Positions 34,306 through 42,839 are shown, counted from the stretch's first letter. The stretch: DNA of 46,485 nucleotides from a virus (IMGVR_UViG_3300032086_005219:1-46485); one strand, 5' to 3'. A program made the numbers and translations. The notes: generated by a model from the letters alone, not told the origin.

Positions 34306-35220
34306 ATGCCATCTAAAAATTACAATTTTGACTTTTATGAATGTTCTACATTCAATTCAAGTGCCAATGCACTTCCAAGAACTTCATTTGAAATATTAAA
34401 TAGAATGCTCACAAGGTTCGGACAGGGTGATAGTAGCGTCAAACAAATTGGCTCTAATAGCTATGAGTTAAGACAAATAGAATCAACTGACTATGGTTTT
34501 AAAGGTATCATTGGCAAGCATCGAGAAAATGACCTTCCACATGCAGCTGTAATCGGCGGTGATGAAAGAGAGATATCTCTTGCTGCAAACGAAAACTTAT
34601 TGGAAAAAGCATATTTTTCTTATCACTCTGATTACTCTGTTTTGATCATTCAACGTAACCACCTGTGTATTAGCAATAATAACATGGGTAAATACTTAAC
34701 AGAATCCGCTTATGTAACTACACTGAACCCTGTAATTGAGCCCGCGGATCTTCAATGGTTATTGAATAACCATGTACAAATTCGTACAGCTGAATTTGCA
34801 ATTGCTCGACCAACAAACCCTGATTTATTTAATGACATTGAGCACGATTTTAACAACTCGATAATTTCCACATTAAACGGAACGGGAACTGCGCAATTAA
34901 ACTTAACTTTGAGAGGCAATGCTAGATCAGATGTTGCTGAGGAACGATACCTTGCATCAACAATGAAAGGAGCTTTGCGTGAACTACAAACCAAGTTTGA
35001 TGTTAAAAAGTGTAAATTACTTTTAGAGAATGATGAAACACTTATAACACATCCAGTAGACTTAGTTTCTGATCGTTTATTCTATAATAAACAGATTGAA
35101 GTGGAAGGTAGATATCCTCCTGCTTTTGAAATGTGGGCAGCTCTTGATGAAGCTAGAACAGAAAAACAAGGTGAATTAGCAAATTATTTCGGTGAATTAA
35201 ATCAGGAGCGATTGGCTTAA
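34306..35220 (+). CDS. Unknown soluble protein, first gene of the HEPN operon, 304 aa
   Basis: I cannot name the family with confidence; the general look (NYNFDFYECSTF start, a central strand-rich part with YSVLIIQRNHLCISNNNMG, then DLQWLLNNHVQIRTAEFAIA) recalls DUF6731-type prophage proteins from memory only. Residues 150-230 contain mixed alpha/beta segments and a conserved-looking NLTLRGNARSDVAEERYLAS. There is no membrane segment or HTH. It has a GAGGG ribosome site before the ATG and is followed after 4 bp by the membrane protein gene, so the two are translated together. It may be the sensor of a three-gene anti-phage or toxin system; this is inference from context. Confidence 0.72.
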   Translation: MPSKNYNFDFYECSTFNSSANALPRTSFEILNRMLTRFGQGDSSVKQIGSNSYELRQIESTDYGFKGIIGKHRENDLPHAAVIGGDEREISLAANENLLEKAYFSYHSDYSVLIIQRNHLCISNNNMGKYLTESAYVTTLNPVIEPADLQWLLNNHVQIRTAEFAIARPTNPDLFNDIEHDFNNSIISTLNGTGTAQLNLTLRGNARSDVAEERYLASTMKGALRELQTKFDVKKCKLLLENDETLITHPVDLVSDRLFYNKQIEVEGRYPPAFEMWAALDEARTEKQGELANYFGELNQERLA

Positions 35221-35224
35221 TGCT

Positions 35225-35686
35225 ATGGATAAATTAAAGCGTTATTATTACTTATTGGTCATATTAATTACTCTGTTTATTTGCTGGAGTGCATGGCCTG
35301 TTGTATCCAAATTTACATCAAAAGAAATACAGCCTATTGCTTCAGCAATATCAACCTTGTCTGGCATACTTTTTGGTTTTGTAATGGCTTCAATTTCTCT
35401 TTTCGCTTCGGCAAAAGATAACAAATTAGTTAAAAATACAACTCTAACTGGTTATTTACCTAAGCTTGTAAATCGACTTCATATAACTATGGGGTTGCTG
35501 TTATTCGTTTGTTTTACCTTTTTATTAGTCTTGTTTATTCCTGATTCATTAACTTTCACTATAAGCAACACAAGTTATAAATATTCAGTCGTTGTAGTAA
35601 TGTTTGGCATATTTTTAGGTTTAAATTCATTTATTCAATTTTACTTGTCTTGGAACGGATTTAAAGACTTCTCTAAACATATGTAG
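35225..35686 (+). CDS. Four-TM membrane protein of the HEPN operon, 153 aa
   Basis: Four hydrophobic segments are visible: 9-27 (LLVILITLFICWSAWPVV), 40-62 (AISTLSGILFGFVMASISLF), 88-107 (TMGLLLFVCFTFLLVLFI) and 121-142 (SVVVVMFGIFLGLNSFIQFY). A basic loop (AKDNKLVKNTTLTGYLPKLV) lies between the second and third. The 5-base link to the upstream gene shows an operon. Small four-TM proteins are common partners in anti-phage systems such as Kiwa, where KwaA is of this kind, but I see no sequence reason to call it KwaA. It would place the system at the inner membrane. Confidence 0.78.
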   Translation: MDKLKRYYYLLVILITLFICWSAWPVVSKFTSKEIQPIASAISTLSGILFGFVMASISLFASAKDNKLVKNTTLTGYLPKLVNRLHITMGLLLFVCFTFLLVLFIPDSLTFTISNTSYKYSVVVVMFGIFLGLNSFIQFYLSWNGFKDFSKHM

Positions 35687-35745
35687 CAATACAAGACAAA
35701 AGACTGTTAACAGGCCGTAGGGCTTAAATGAATCAGGAGAGATAA

Positions 35746-37131
35746 ATGAGTTTTGAAGTGTCAATAAAAAAGCTGTTTCTGAATATTGAAAAGGCGCTTT
35801 CTGGAAATCATGATGATAACTCAGTTCCAGATTTTACAACAACAAATTGCGGGAAGCAGATCTTATTTAATAAAGAATCAAAATTATCAATTCTTGACAT
35901 ATTTGATCTACTCAATTTAAACGAAAAAGACTTTGAAAATAAAATTGGAAAAGATGTACTTTTGGGGCTGATAAGACAAAATATTGCAGAGTTGTTTGTA
36001 AGGTTTCGTGGCCAAGATATTTGCCATAAACAGTTGAAAAAAGAACTTAAAGCACAATTATTCTCTGATATTGAAGATAGACAGTTAGAATATACTCATC
36101 ATTTCCCAGCTTCAAGTTTATTTATACTATATGCGAATAGCCGAGGTGAGTTCACTCTAGGTCCAGTAAGAATACAATCTCGTCTTGATTGGTTAGATAG
36201 CGTAGATTTTCATCACCAATTGATTGAAAATCACGCTAATGAAAAGGAGAAAAATAGACGCTGGAAATCTGATATGCGAGAAATATTGACAAACAAAAAT
36301 AGTGATGTTGATTGTGGATTTTTGACTAATAGTCTCCATAATGCCATAGAAAAAAGTTGGTGCCTTGTTTCAATATCTATAAATGGGTATGAATATAGTG
36401 CATCTAAAAAATATGCAGAAATCATAGCCAAGTCAGCACTTGATTCGATTTCCCTTGTACTTGGTGATAGTTCTTATTTTTTTCAACAGGTACTCTACAG
36501 TCAAGCACTTCCTCCTATCTCAACTTCATCAATCGTTAGCCATGGCGGATATTTGGATCTGCCAGGAATGGAGCTAGGAAAACAAATTCCTATTATTGAA
36601 CCAAAGCAAGTTAATAAGATGATTGACCATTCAAAGAACTTCGTAAGTCATATTGAATTAGCATTACATGATGCTGTTAATGTTGTTGAAGGAACCCATA
36701 CTCCTTTATATCGACGTTGGTTTACAGCTTTAGACTGGTATGCAGAGGGTTGTAGGGAAAATAATGATTCTATTGCGCTAGCAAAGATAGCTACTTCACT
36801 AGATGTTTTGTCCAACGGTGGAAAGTTTGGTGGGATTTTAGATATGGTGAGTGATATTCTTCAGGTGAAAGATGTACATAGCCAGATGACATTTAAAAAT
36901 AGAGAGTATTCATTGAATGAAGTGGTCAAAGAAATATATGACAATGGAAGATCAAAAATTCTACATGGTAACCAAATCGATCGTATGAAATCTCATTGTA
37001 TGATAAGAGAATTAGCAGAAATAATAACTCGTAATGTACTTATTCATGCAGTTGAACTTATCGATGCATACAAAGGAAAAGACAAAGATAACGCCTTTAA
37101 AAATATAAGATCAAAGCCAAAAGGTATTTAA
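35746..37131 (+). CDS. HEPN-domain protein (Apea-like), 461 aa
   Basis: The C-terminal part (about 310-450) is an Apea-like HEPN domain. LYRRWFTALDWYAEGCRENN and IALAKIATSLDVLSNGG form the first helices, and YDNGRSKILHGNQ carries the R-x4-H motif of HEPN ribonucleases (Arg402, His407), followed by MIRELAEIITRNVLIHAVEL. The N-terminal 300 residues are unrecognised; they include a helical part (FENKIGKDVLLGLIRQNIAE) and a mixed part. HEPN proteins with this motif usually cut RNA and are toxins or effectors of defence systems. An AGGAG motif lies 6 bases before the ATG; a 59-bp gap separates it from the membrane protein, so it can be expressed with it. Codon use is A+T-rich. It is the most likely effector of this operon. 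Confidence 0.83.
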   Translation: MSFEVSIKKLFLNIEKALSGNHDDNSVPDFTTTNCGKQILFNKESKLSILDIFDLLNLNEKDFENKIGKDVLLGLIRQNIAELFVRFRGQDICHKQLKKELKAQLFSDIEDRQLEYTHHFPASSLFILYANSRGEFTLGPVRIQSRLDWLDSVDFHHQLIENHANEKEKNRRWKSDMREILTNKNSDVDCGFLTNSLHNAIEKSWCLVSISINGYEYSASKKYAEIIAKSALDSISLVLGDSSYFFQQVLYSQALPPISTSSIVSHGGYLDLPGMELGKQIPIIEPKQVNKMIDHSKNFVSHIELALHDAVNVVEGTHTPLYRRWFTALDWYAEGCRENNDSIALAKIATSLDVLSNGGKFGGILDMVSDILQVKDVHSQMTFKNREYSLNEVVKEIYDNGRSKILHGNQIDRMKSHCMIRELAEIITRNVLIHAVELIDAYKGKDKDNAFKNIRSKPKGI

Positions 37132-37166
37132 ACTGTAGTGGTACGGTGAATTTGGCCACCTAGTTA

Positions 37167-37273
37167 GAGGTGATATCATCACCTCATAAATCGATAGGTG
37201 AGATAATAAAGTAACCGATGACATGATTAACCGTTGGTAAGAACGACCACTGATGAAGATTACAATCAGTGGT
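37167..37273. repeat. Two hairpins between HEPN and HNH genes
   Basis: GAGGTGAT-ATC-ATCACCTC (37167-37185) is a perfect 8-bp stem with a 3-base loop. ACCACTGAT (37246-37254) and ATCAGTGGT (37265-37273) form a perfect 9-bp stem with a 10-base loop, followed by TTTGTC. The second may terminate the HEPN operon weakly. The remaining bases of 37132-37405 hold no gene I can support. Confidence 0.55.
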
Positions 37274-37405
37274 TTGTCTAAATTACTTTTGTCCCTTTCA
37301 TTAGTAGCAAGCACGTAACACCCATTTTCATGAATTGCCATTTGACCAAGGTTTTCTAATGAATATAGTGTCTAGAGAATATTAGTTGATTCACTGTGAT
37401 AGGTC

Positions 37406-37901
37406 ATGAACTACAAAACACTATATGGTAAAGAACTAAGCAATCCGAGTACGAATTTTTTTATCTTTGAAACTAAAGGAAGCGGCGTAAAGCATGATGA
37501 TGTAGAGTATGACAATGAAGCAGCTACCGAAGCTCTTCAGGATATCCAAAACGAAAACTACCATGTCGATGACCAAAAAAGCGAAGCTCCACGTCGTTCG
37601 AAGCAGAGTGTATTTTCAAATAAAGTAAAGAATAACTATGGGAATACTTGCGCTATGTGCGGTATTAAAACCAAAGTCCTATTAATCGGTTCGCATATTA
37701 TCCCGTGGGCCACAAGGAAAGACATTCGGCTTGACCCTTCGAATAGTTATTTCTAATGAAGTAAATACTGATCCAACGCTGAAAGCTATTACTGATCTTA
37801 TTAAAGAAGCCAAGCTTAGTAAGCCAAAAAAATCCCCTCCGAAAGAAGAGTATTTAAAACACCACCGGGATATCGAATTTGAAAAGTTTTTAAAAGACTA
37901 A
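37406..37901 (+). pseudogene. HNH nuclease gene with internal deletion (HNH_2 type)
   Basis: The first 112 codons are an HNH_2-type protein: the linker, then FSNKVKNNYGNTCAMCGIKT, LLIGSHIIPWATRKDIRLDP with the first His pair. At RLDPSN the frame breaks into stop (37754-37756). From the next frame, RIVISNEVNTDPTLKAITDL and on to a stop at 37899-37901 matches the usual C-terminal end of such proteins. About 60-80 codons with the second Asn/His of the motif are missing. The gene has a normal start but the product would lack the catalytic helix. It could still make a truncated protein of 116 aa. Confidence 0.77.
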
Positions 37902-38160
37902 TTCTTTTTCGTAAATACCTTGTAGGTGATATCTTCCTACGATGAAGCTGGTATGAGAGTTTAGATACTATAGTGGATTTTTCCAAATTCATACTGACAA
38001 GGGACGTAACTCAAAACAGTCCATTGTGTAGCAGGCTAAAATAATCCCTACACCTAAACTCCATACAGTTTTTTAGATATGCGAACTAATGTTAGAATCA
38101 CAAATCTATAACTAGTTTGACGTTGTTGAAGAGGAGTAATAAACTCCTCACCTCACTCAG
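37902..38160. other. Convergent intergenic region with a hairpin
   Basis: No gene seen between the broken HNH gene and the KAP-like gene, whose 3' ends face each other. GAGGAGT-AATAA-ACTCCTC (38131-38149) forms a perfect 7-bp stem, 12 bases past the KAP-like stop. There is no T-run after it on the minus strand, so it may only stabilise the message end. Confidence 0.5.
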
Positions 38161-39888
38161 TTATAACTTAAATTTACCAAGGCGACTTTTGTTCAATGGA
38201 TTTTCTTTACCAATTTCCGATAAAGCTTTTTTAGTGTTCTCCATTAACAAGTCACTACTACCAGCAAGCATTAAACATGCACGAATTTTATGAGTTAATT
38301 CTTCGCCTTTAAACGTTTTAAATAATGCTTTAAGGTCATCTGAGCTTAACTTTTCAAGCACTTTAACTTCTGACTGATTATATGAGCTTTGCTCGCTTCT
38401 ACGTTGAAGTATCTCATTTGGTGTATCTTCTGTTTGATTTGAGTCATAATAACCTTGAACTTTCGATTCAAAATTAGAGTCTTTCACTCCAAAATGATTA
38501 ATATTAAAATCATTTAGATTTAGCTTTTTTATATTTAATTTGTTCTGCTCGATATATAAATCAGTTAACTCCTCAGCTAATCCATCATTGCCAAGCTCTC
38601 TAATCAGTTTTACTCCTTCACTATATCGTGAAGCCGGTAGATTTTTAGCTGCACTTCGCAACCCTTCGTTCATTGCATTTATTACTTCTTCGACGTTAGT
38701 ATCGAAAGAGTTATGAAATACTTTCCATCCGTAATTATACTTTTCCTCTGCTTTCCTGATTTCAATATCTGTTTGGTCTTTGTCGCAAATTTCTTTGAGT
38801 TTTTCGTTATCTACAAAGCCTTGTTCAATACTAGAGATCAAAATAACGGATAAAGGATGCATACTTTGGTAATTATAACTATTAAGCGTATTTTCCCAGC
38901 CTTTTTCTTTCTTTTGCTCCTCAGTCATTTTCGCTTCGTCCGTTTCAAATTCATCATCAGAAAGGTCAAATATTTCTGAATTAAAGTTCTGATTGGTTAT
39001 TTTCTTAATAAACTTTAGGTCTGGAATATTCTTTTCATCCGCACTGTGACAATAATGGCTCCAACATAGAATAATGATCGTTTGGATAATTTGACCTTTT
39101 ATCTTCTCATCATATGAGGTTGCTACACTAAGAGCGGTTTCTATATGGTTGTAGATTTTCTTTAGCACACGAATATTTCGGATATCTAATCGTAAACAAA
39201 CATCTTTAACTTGTTTATATTTATCTATATTGTCATTTTTCATCGCGATATTAAAACAATGTTCTGCACTTGGTTCATAATGCAATTGCTTGTCAATTAC
39301 CTTCTCTTTGTATAATTGGTATTCTTTTAAATCATGACTATCTTCATTTAGCAAAATTACGATTTGACATTTTTTCTGCTCTTTGAGATATGAGACTAAG
39401 CCAAGGAAATCTCGAAGTGAAACTGACTTGCTATGTCGCTCAATGTCATCAAAACAAATAAGAGTTTTCGAAAGCATTGAAGTAGCAATTGATTCGTATA
39501 TTTTATCGACAGAAGAACCAAGACCTTTTAGTGCAAAGTTAGCTGCCACACTACTTAAGTCCTTGATAAAAACAGACGATTTTCTTCCATATCGCTTCCC
39601 TAATTCTTTATAATTTTTCTTCAAAGACTCAAGGTCATTTGATTCACCAATAAGATCTACATCGATAGAACTTTCAAATACAGAACGCTTAATATCATTG
39701 ACAGAGTTAATACCAAACAGACTTACATACGAGTATTTTTTCAACTCAATATCTTCTTTAAAATCTTGTATATAGGTGTTCCATGCATGAGTTTTACCAA
39801 TACCCCATCGGCCTTTTATTGCCATTACTTGTGGTTCATCATTTTCAACAAATCGTTTTACTTGCTCTTTAACCAATTCAATTGTCAT
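38161..39888 (-). CDS. KAP-like P-loop NTPase, 575 aa
   Basis: The N-terminus holds Walker A AIKGRWGIGKTHAW (GRWGIGKT at 26-33) and Walker B KTLICFDDIERHSKS (142-151). GxWGxGKT plus DDxER is the KAP family pattern, related to STAND ATPases. A sensor-like strand QIVILLNEDSHDLKEYQLYK follows at 174-193. The region 205-300 looks like a winged-helix/helical lid, and 330-575 is a charged helical tail with no catalytic domain I recognise. PifA and several anti-phage ATPases are of this type. It stands alone in the same direction as DnaB, with a 109-bp gap, in the cargo zone. A role in phage exclusion is inference. Confidence 0.83.
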   Translation of the reverse strand: MTIELVKEQVKRFVENDEPQVMAIKGRWGIGKTHAWNTYIQDFKEDIELKKYSYVSLFGINSVNDIKRSVFESSIDVDLIGESNDLESLKKNYKELGKRYGRKSSVFIKDLSSVAANFALKGLGSSVDKIYESIATSMLSKTLICFDDIERHSKSVSLRDFLGLVSYLKEQKKCQIVILLNEDSHDLKEYQLYKEKVIDKQLHYEPSAEHCFNIAMKNDNIDKYKQVKDVCLRLDIRNIRVLKKIYNHIETALSVATSYDEKIKGQIIQTIIILCWSHYCHSADEKNIPDLKFIKKITNQNFNSEIFDLSDDEFETDEAKMTEEQKKEKGWENTLNSYNYQSMHPLSVILISSIEQGFVDNEKLKEICDKDQTDIEIRKAEEKYNYGWKVFHNSFDTNVEEVINAMNEGLRSAAKNLPASRYSEGVKLIRELGNDGLAEELTDLYIEQNKLNIKKLNLNDFNINHFGVKDSNFESKVQGYYDSNQTEDTPNEILQRRSEQSSYNQSEVKVLEKLSSDDLKALFKTFKGEELTHKIRACLMLAGSSDLLMENTKKALSEIGKENPLNKSRLGKFKL

Positions 39889-39997
39889 TTTTTTCTTAGA
39901 TTAATAAAACCATAATAATAATAAGGGTTTGGTTGTCATAAATAAAAGGAAATGTGAAATAATGTAGGAAACGATTTCAACTCATTTTTGTCCATAA

Positions 39998-41416
39998 TCA
40001 TTTCCTCGCGTACTTGGCAGACATTGTTTTTCTTGTCGATGGATTATCGAATACAACGTTGCTAAGGAAGTCACCAACATACCCGTTGATTAATTCGAGA
40101 TACGCAGTTCCTGTACCGCCATGTCTGTTGTACCGAACAATCGCTTCCATCAATTCAGGTGGATTTGGTGAATCAGCGTGATAAACCGAGTCTCGGTAAA
40201 GCCCAATCCAAATATCACAATCTTGCTCAATTTGACCAGTATCTCGTGAATCAGATGGCAATGGCCTTTTATCTGCGCGTTCTTCCAGTTTACGATTGAG
40301 CTGGGTAACTAGGAACACAACGCAATTTAACTCCTTGGCCAATTGCTTGAGTCGCTTAGTGATATCGCCATAAGCCAAGTCATTACGCTCCGCCTTCTCA
40401 GTGGTCATCAATGTTAAGTAATCCACCATGATTGCAGCCAATGGAACCTCACGGTGCAACCTGCGCGATTCAGCCTCAATATAGGTAATCGTAACGCTGG
40501 GTGAATCATCGATGTAACACTTGGTATTGTTGTATTCGCTAATGGCCTGGCTAGCTTTGGCAAACTCAGTATCGAAGTTATACACATCCTCGGGGCTCTG
40601 ATAAAACAAACCTGAATCGATACGGGCTCGAGAAGAAACCATACGCTCATAAATTTGCTCTTTGGGCATTTCCAGTGAGAACGTTGCAATCCCCTTCCCT
40701 TCTTCAATCGCAACATATTCAGCAATTTTTAAGGTGAATGCGGTTTTGCCCATCTTAGGTCGTGCACCAATGGCCACTAGCGAACCAGGTAAAATGTTTT
40801 TCGGGACTAAGATTTTATCGAGGTTAGTCAGTCCTGTTTTTAACCCAATAGCCGCCTCTCCGTTAAACCTCGCTTCGACACCCTTAAGCCACTCTTTTCC
40901 GATATCAGACATACGGGATAGACCACCAGCACTCACTCCAACAGCAGAATTTCTAGCACGCTCAAGGGACGAGATCACAAGACCAAGACGTTCGGTTGGT
41001 GTCCCTTCCGATGGGTCAGACATCAACACCAAACCTGACTCAAGCAAACTTAACGTCTCACGCTCGACAGCTGCATTTTTCACAATGGTCACATAAGCCA
41101 TTACGTTACGAGGCGATGGTGTGTTATTGACGAGATCAACAAGGTACGACAGATGGAAATCAATCTGGTTGCTACCAATGCCTAGCAGGTTACGTAATTC
41201 AGCTTCAACAGTGATCAAGTCAATGCGAGAGCCTGTTTGAGCAACGTTGTTAATTGCTCGATAAATATCACGATGCATGGCCTCACCAAAACTGCCTATT
41301 TTTAGCGAGTAGAATATTTTACTGACTGCAGGTGCTTTCGGGTCGCCAATCAAAAATAATGCTCCTAACACTGATTGCTCTGCAGCATTGGCTTGGGATT
41401 GATAATTGATATCCAT
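39998..41416 (-). CDS. dnaB: Replicative DNA helicase, DnaB family
   Basis: The 472-aa protein has both DnaB domains. Residues 1-150 form the helical N-terminal domain (SQANAAEQSVLGALFLIGDP, ISLVDLVNNTPSPRNVMAYV-type YLVDLVNNTPSPRN). The RecA-like domain has Walker A GARPKMGKTAF (217-227), Walker B AAIMVDYLTLM, and FLVTQLNRKLEERADKR with the arginine-rich switch. It unwinds phage DNA at the fork and probably replaces the host helicase, since the O-like initiator gene lies just upstream (2-bp gap). A lambda P-type loader is absent. Its C-terminal half is duplicated at 2509-3182. Confidence 0.94.
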   Translation of the reverse strand: MDINYQSQANAAEQSVLGALFLIGDPKAPAVSKIFYSLKIGSFGEAMHRDIYRAINNVAQTGSRIDLITVEAELRNLLGIGSNQIDFHLSYLVDLVNNTPSPRNVMAYVTIVKNAAVERETLSLLESGLVLMSDPSEGTPTERLGLVISSLERARNSAVGVSAGGLSRMSDIGKEWLKGVEARFNGEAAIGLKTGLTNLDKILVPKNILPGSLVAIGARPKMGKTAFTLKIAEYVAIEEGKGIATFSLEMPKEQIYERMVSSRARIDSGLFYQSPEDVYNFDTEFAKASQAISEYNNTKCYIDDSPSVTITYIEAESRRLHREVPLAAIMVDYLTLMTTEKAERNDLAYGDITKRLKQLAKELNCVVFLVTQLNRKLEERADKRPLPSDSRDTGQIEQDCDIWIGLYRDSVYHADSPNPPELMEAIVRYNRHGGTGTAYLELINGYVGDFLSNVVFDNPSTRKTMSAKYARK

Positions 41417-41418
41417 GT

Positions 41419-42297
41419 CTAATCCTTAATCGATGTCACTTCATCGTAGGTTGAAGGTCGTAGTGCGTATTCTAAATTTGCTATCCAGCCACGGTCGTTC
41501 AGACCACGATGATGATCGGTGATGTAATTACTAAACCCCTGAACCAGATAAACACACACCCACATGGTAATTCCCTTGGGTACCTTCCCTCGTTTTTTGC
41601 ACTCGTTACCATATTTCGTATAACCGACCTTAATGTGCTTCATGCACTTGTCGGTTATCTTCCGATGCTGTTTGAGATCCATTTCATTCCAGACTGCAAG
41701 AATTTCTTCCTCGTCGATTTTGCTAATCGACAAAGGGATCTTTTGATCTTTTCTTTCTTTCTTACATTCTTTGTTAGTCGTCACCCGCTCGTCGCTTACC
41801 TGTCTTTGGTCTGTCACTTGCCTGTCAGCTTGTCCGTCAGCTTCATCAGAATCATCACTGTAACCAACTGTATTTTCATCACTTTCGCCTGTCTCTTTGT
41901 CCGTCACCTTGTTCGACTCTGGACTGACGCCGTGTGACACTGATCTGTCACAAGTGCCCGTCTCTTGTCTGTCCCCTTGTCCGTCACCCTCTCCATGATT
42001 TATATCGTAAACCTTTGAATTAGAAATAGTTCCGACTGTCCCTTTGTTCGTCCCTTTAAAATCAGCCAACCCCCAATCTTGTAACTGTTTTTTAGCCGTT
42101 CGATACGCCCTTTCTGTTAATCCAAGGCTTCTAAAATCCCCCAAAAAACACTGACCCGCTTTCAAGCCATTCATCGGATGATCTGTTCTTCTAGCCCTAT
42201 ACGCCATGACCATCAGTAAGTGATTGGCATGCGGATGACCCAACAGAAACTCTGCTTCTTCAGTTCGCCTATATTTAATAAAACCAGCATCAGCCAT
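41419..42297 (-). CDS. Replication initiator (O-like), 292 aa
   Basis: Residues 1-110 form a winged-helix DNA-binding domain (FIKYRRTEEAEFLLGHPHAN, RSLGLTERAYRTAKKQLQDW, GTVGTISNSKVYDI), as in lambda O and phage replisome organisers. The middle (112-185) is a hydrophilic linker rich in Gly, Asp, Gln and Arg (DGQGDRQ, ADGQADRQVTDQ); it comes from repeated DNA that looks like an origin. The C-terminal 100 residues (EILAVWNEMDLKQHRKITDK, GKVPKGITMWVCVYLVQGF) should bind the helicase, similar to phage DnaT/DnaC-like ends. The next gene is DnaB with a 2-bp gap. It starts after a small protein gene. Confidence 0.85.
   Translation of the reverse strand: MADAGFIKYRRTEEAEFLLGHPHANHLLMVMAYRARRTDHPMNGLKAGQCFLGDFRSLGLTERAYRTAKKQLQDWGLADFKGTNKGTVGTISNSKVYDINHGEGDGQGDRQETGTCDRSVSHGVSPESNKVTDKETGESDENTVGYSDDSDEADGQADRQVTDQRQVSDERVTTNKECKKERKDQKIPLSISKIDEEEILAVWNEMDLKQHRKITDKCMKHIKVGYTKYGNECKKRGKVPKGITMWVCVYLVQGFSNYITDHHRGLNDRGWIANLEYALRPSTYDEVTSIKD
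41806..41987. other. Probable replication origin: TTGTC(C/T)GTCAC iterons inside the initiator gene
   Basis: At least seven similar copies occur on the plus strand: 41806-41817 (TTGGTCTGTCAC), 41818-41828, 41829-41840 (CTTGTCCGTCAG), 41897-41907, 41943-41951, 41965-41975 and 41977-41987 (TTGTCCGTCAC). Two of them are exactly the same. They are read in different codon frames (DGQ in some, VTDK or TDQ in others), so the DNA, not the protein, is what is conserved. Lambda has its origin iterons in gene O at the same relative place. A more A+T-rich stretch next to it (41997-42030) could be the melting site. Confidence 0.77.
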
Positions 42298-42303
42298 GCT
42301 TAC

Positions 42304-42480
42304 CTACTTAGCCTTTATGGCTGTCATATAAATGAGCTCGTAAGCCAGCTTTGGATCACGAGAAGCCAGCTCTTTAATCTGCTGTAGACCTAGAAAAATA
42401 GCGACATCAATAATCATTGAGTCATTGCAATCAAGTACATTCGCTAAGTCAGATACCTGCTGTTTATCAAGAGTCGACAT
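42304..42480 (-). CDS. Small phage protein, 58 aa, unknown
   Basis: The start at 42480 is preferred because GAGGAA lies 7 bases upstream; an earlier start would lie inside the Cro-like gene. The protein is helical (MSTLDKQQVSDLANVLDCND, then IIDVAIFLGLQQIKELASRD). It lies between the Cro-like and initiator genes, where lambda has cII, but it is shorter and no clear HTH is visible. It is in the early leftward operon. Function unknown. Confidence 0.68.
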   Translation of the reverse strand: MSTLDKQQVSDLANVLDCNDSMIIDVAIFLGLQQIKELASRDPKLAYELIYMTAIKAK

Positions 42481-42490
42481 AACCAGTTCC

Positions 42491-42712
42491 TCAAGATTTA
42501 TACTCACCAAAGATATCGGGACGTAACATCTCTTTTGGGTAACCACATGCGAGCTCAATTTTTAAGGCAAGACTAGGACTTGGCTGTACATCGTTTGTAG
42601 CCATATTTCGTAAATGGAGAAATGAACATTGAGAGTTTCTTGCCAACGCTTTACGCTCACTCAATGATTTCGATCGCCAGTATTCTTTCCATACTGGGAA
42701 TTTATCTTTCAT
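42491..42712 (-). CDS. Cro/YdaS-like DNA-binding protein, 73 aa
   Basis: The protein contains SLSERKALARNSQCSFLHLR, NDVQPSPSLALKIELACG and PKEMLRPDIF, the pattern of YdaS/Cro-like HTH proteins (the last motif, 'MLRPDIF', is typical). It is the first gene of the leftward early operon and divergent from the repressor-like gene, with operators between them. By position it should be the Cro analogue, turning off repressor transcription in the lytic cycle. Confidence 0.8.
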   Translation of the reverse strand: MKDKFPVWKEYWRSKSLSERKALARNSQCSFLHLRNMATNDVQPSPSLALKIELACGYPKEMLRPDIFGEYKS

Positions 42713-42726
42713 ATTATGAACCTCAA

Positions 42727-42825
42727 GTAATCAATTATTGATTCTGGTGAAAATGTAATCAGTATTTGATAACTTGTCAACTCCATTCAATAGCACACAA
42801 TAGTAGGTAATCACAAAAGAGTTAC
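42727..42825. promoter_or_regulatory. Operator cluster between cro-like and repressor genes (OR-like)
   Basis: Three 19-bp sites follow the plan GTAATCA-N5-TGATAAC: 42727-42745 (GTAATCAATTATTGATTCT), 42755-42773 (GTAATCAGTATTTGATAAC) and a weaker one at 42807-42825 (GTAATCACAAAAGAGTTAC). The second is palindromic at six of seven positions per arm. They fill the 127-bp divergent promoter region. The same sites recur at 43310-43347. Confidence 0.82.
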
Positions 42826-42839
42826 TCGGAGATGTTAAC

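Noticed and set aside
34306-35686. Kiwa system (KwaA/KwaB)
   Set aside because: A four-TM protein and a 300-aa partner fit superficially, but gene order is reversed, no DUF4868 motif is recognised and a HEPN gene follows.
41800-42000. CRISPR array
   Set aside because: Repeats are only about 11 bp with irregular spacing and lie inside an open initiator gene; they fit iterons.
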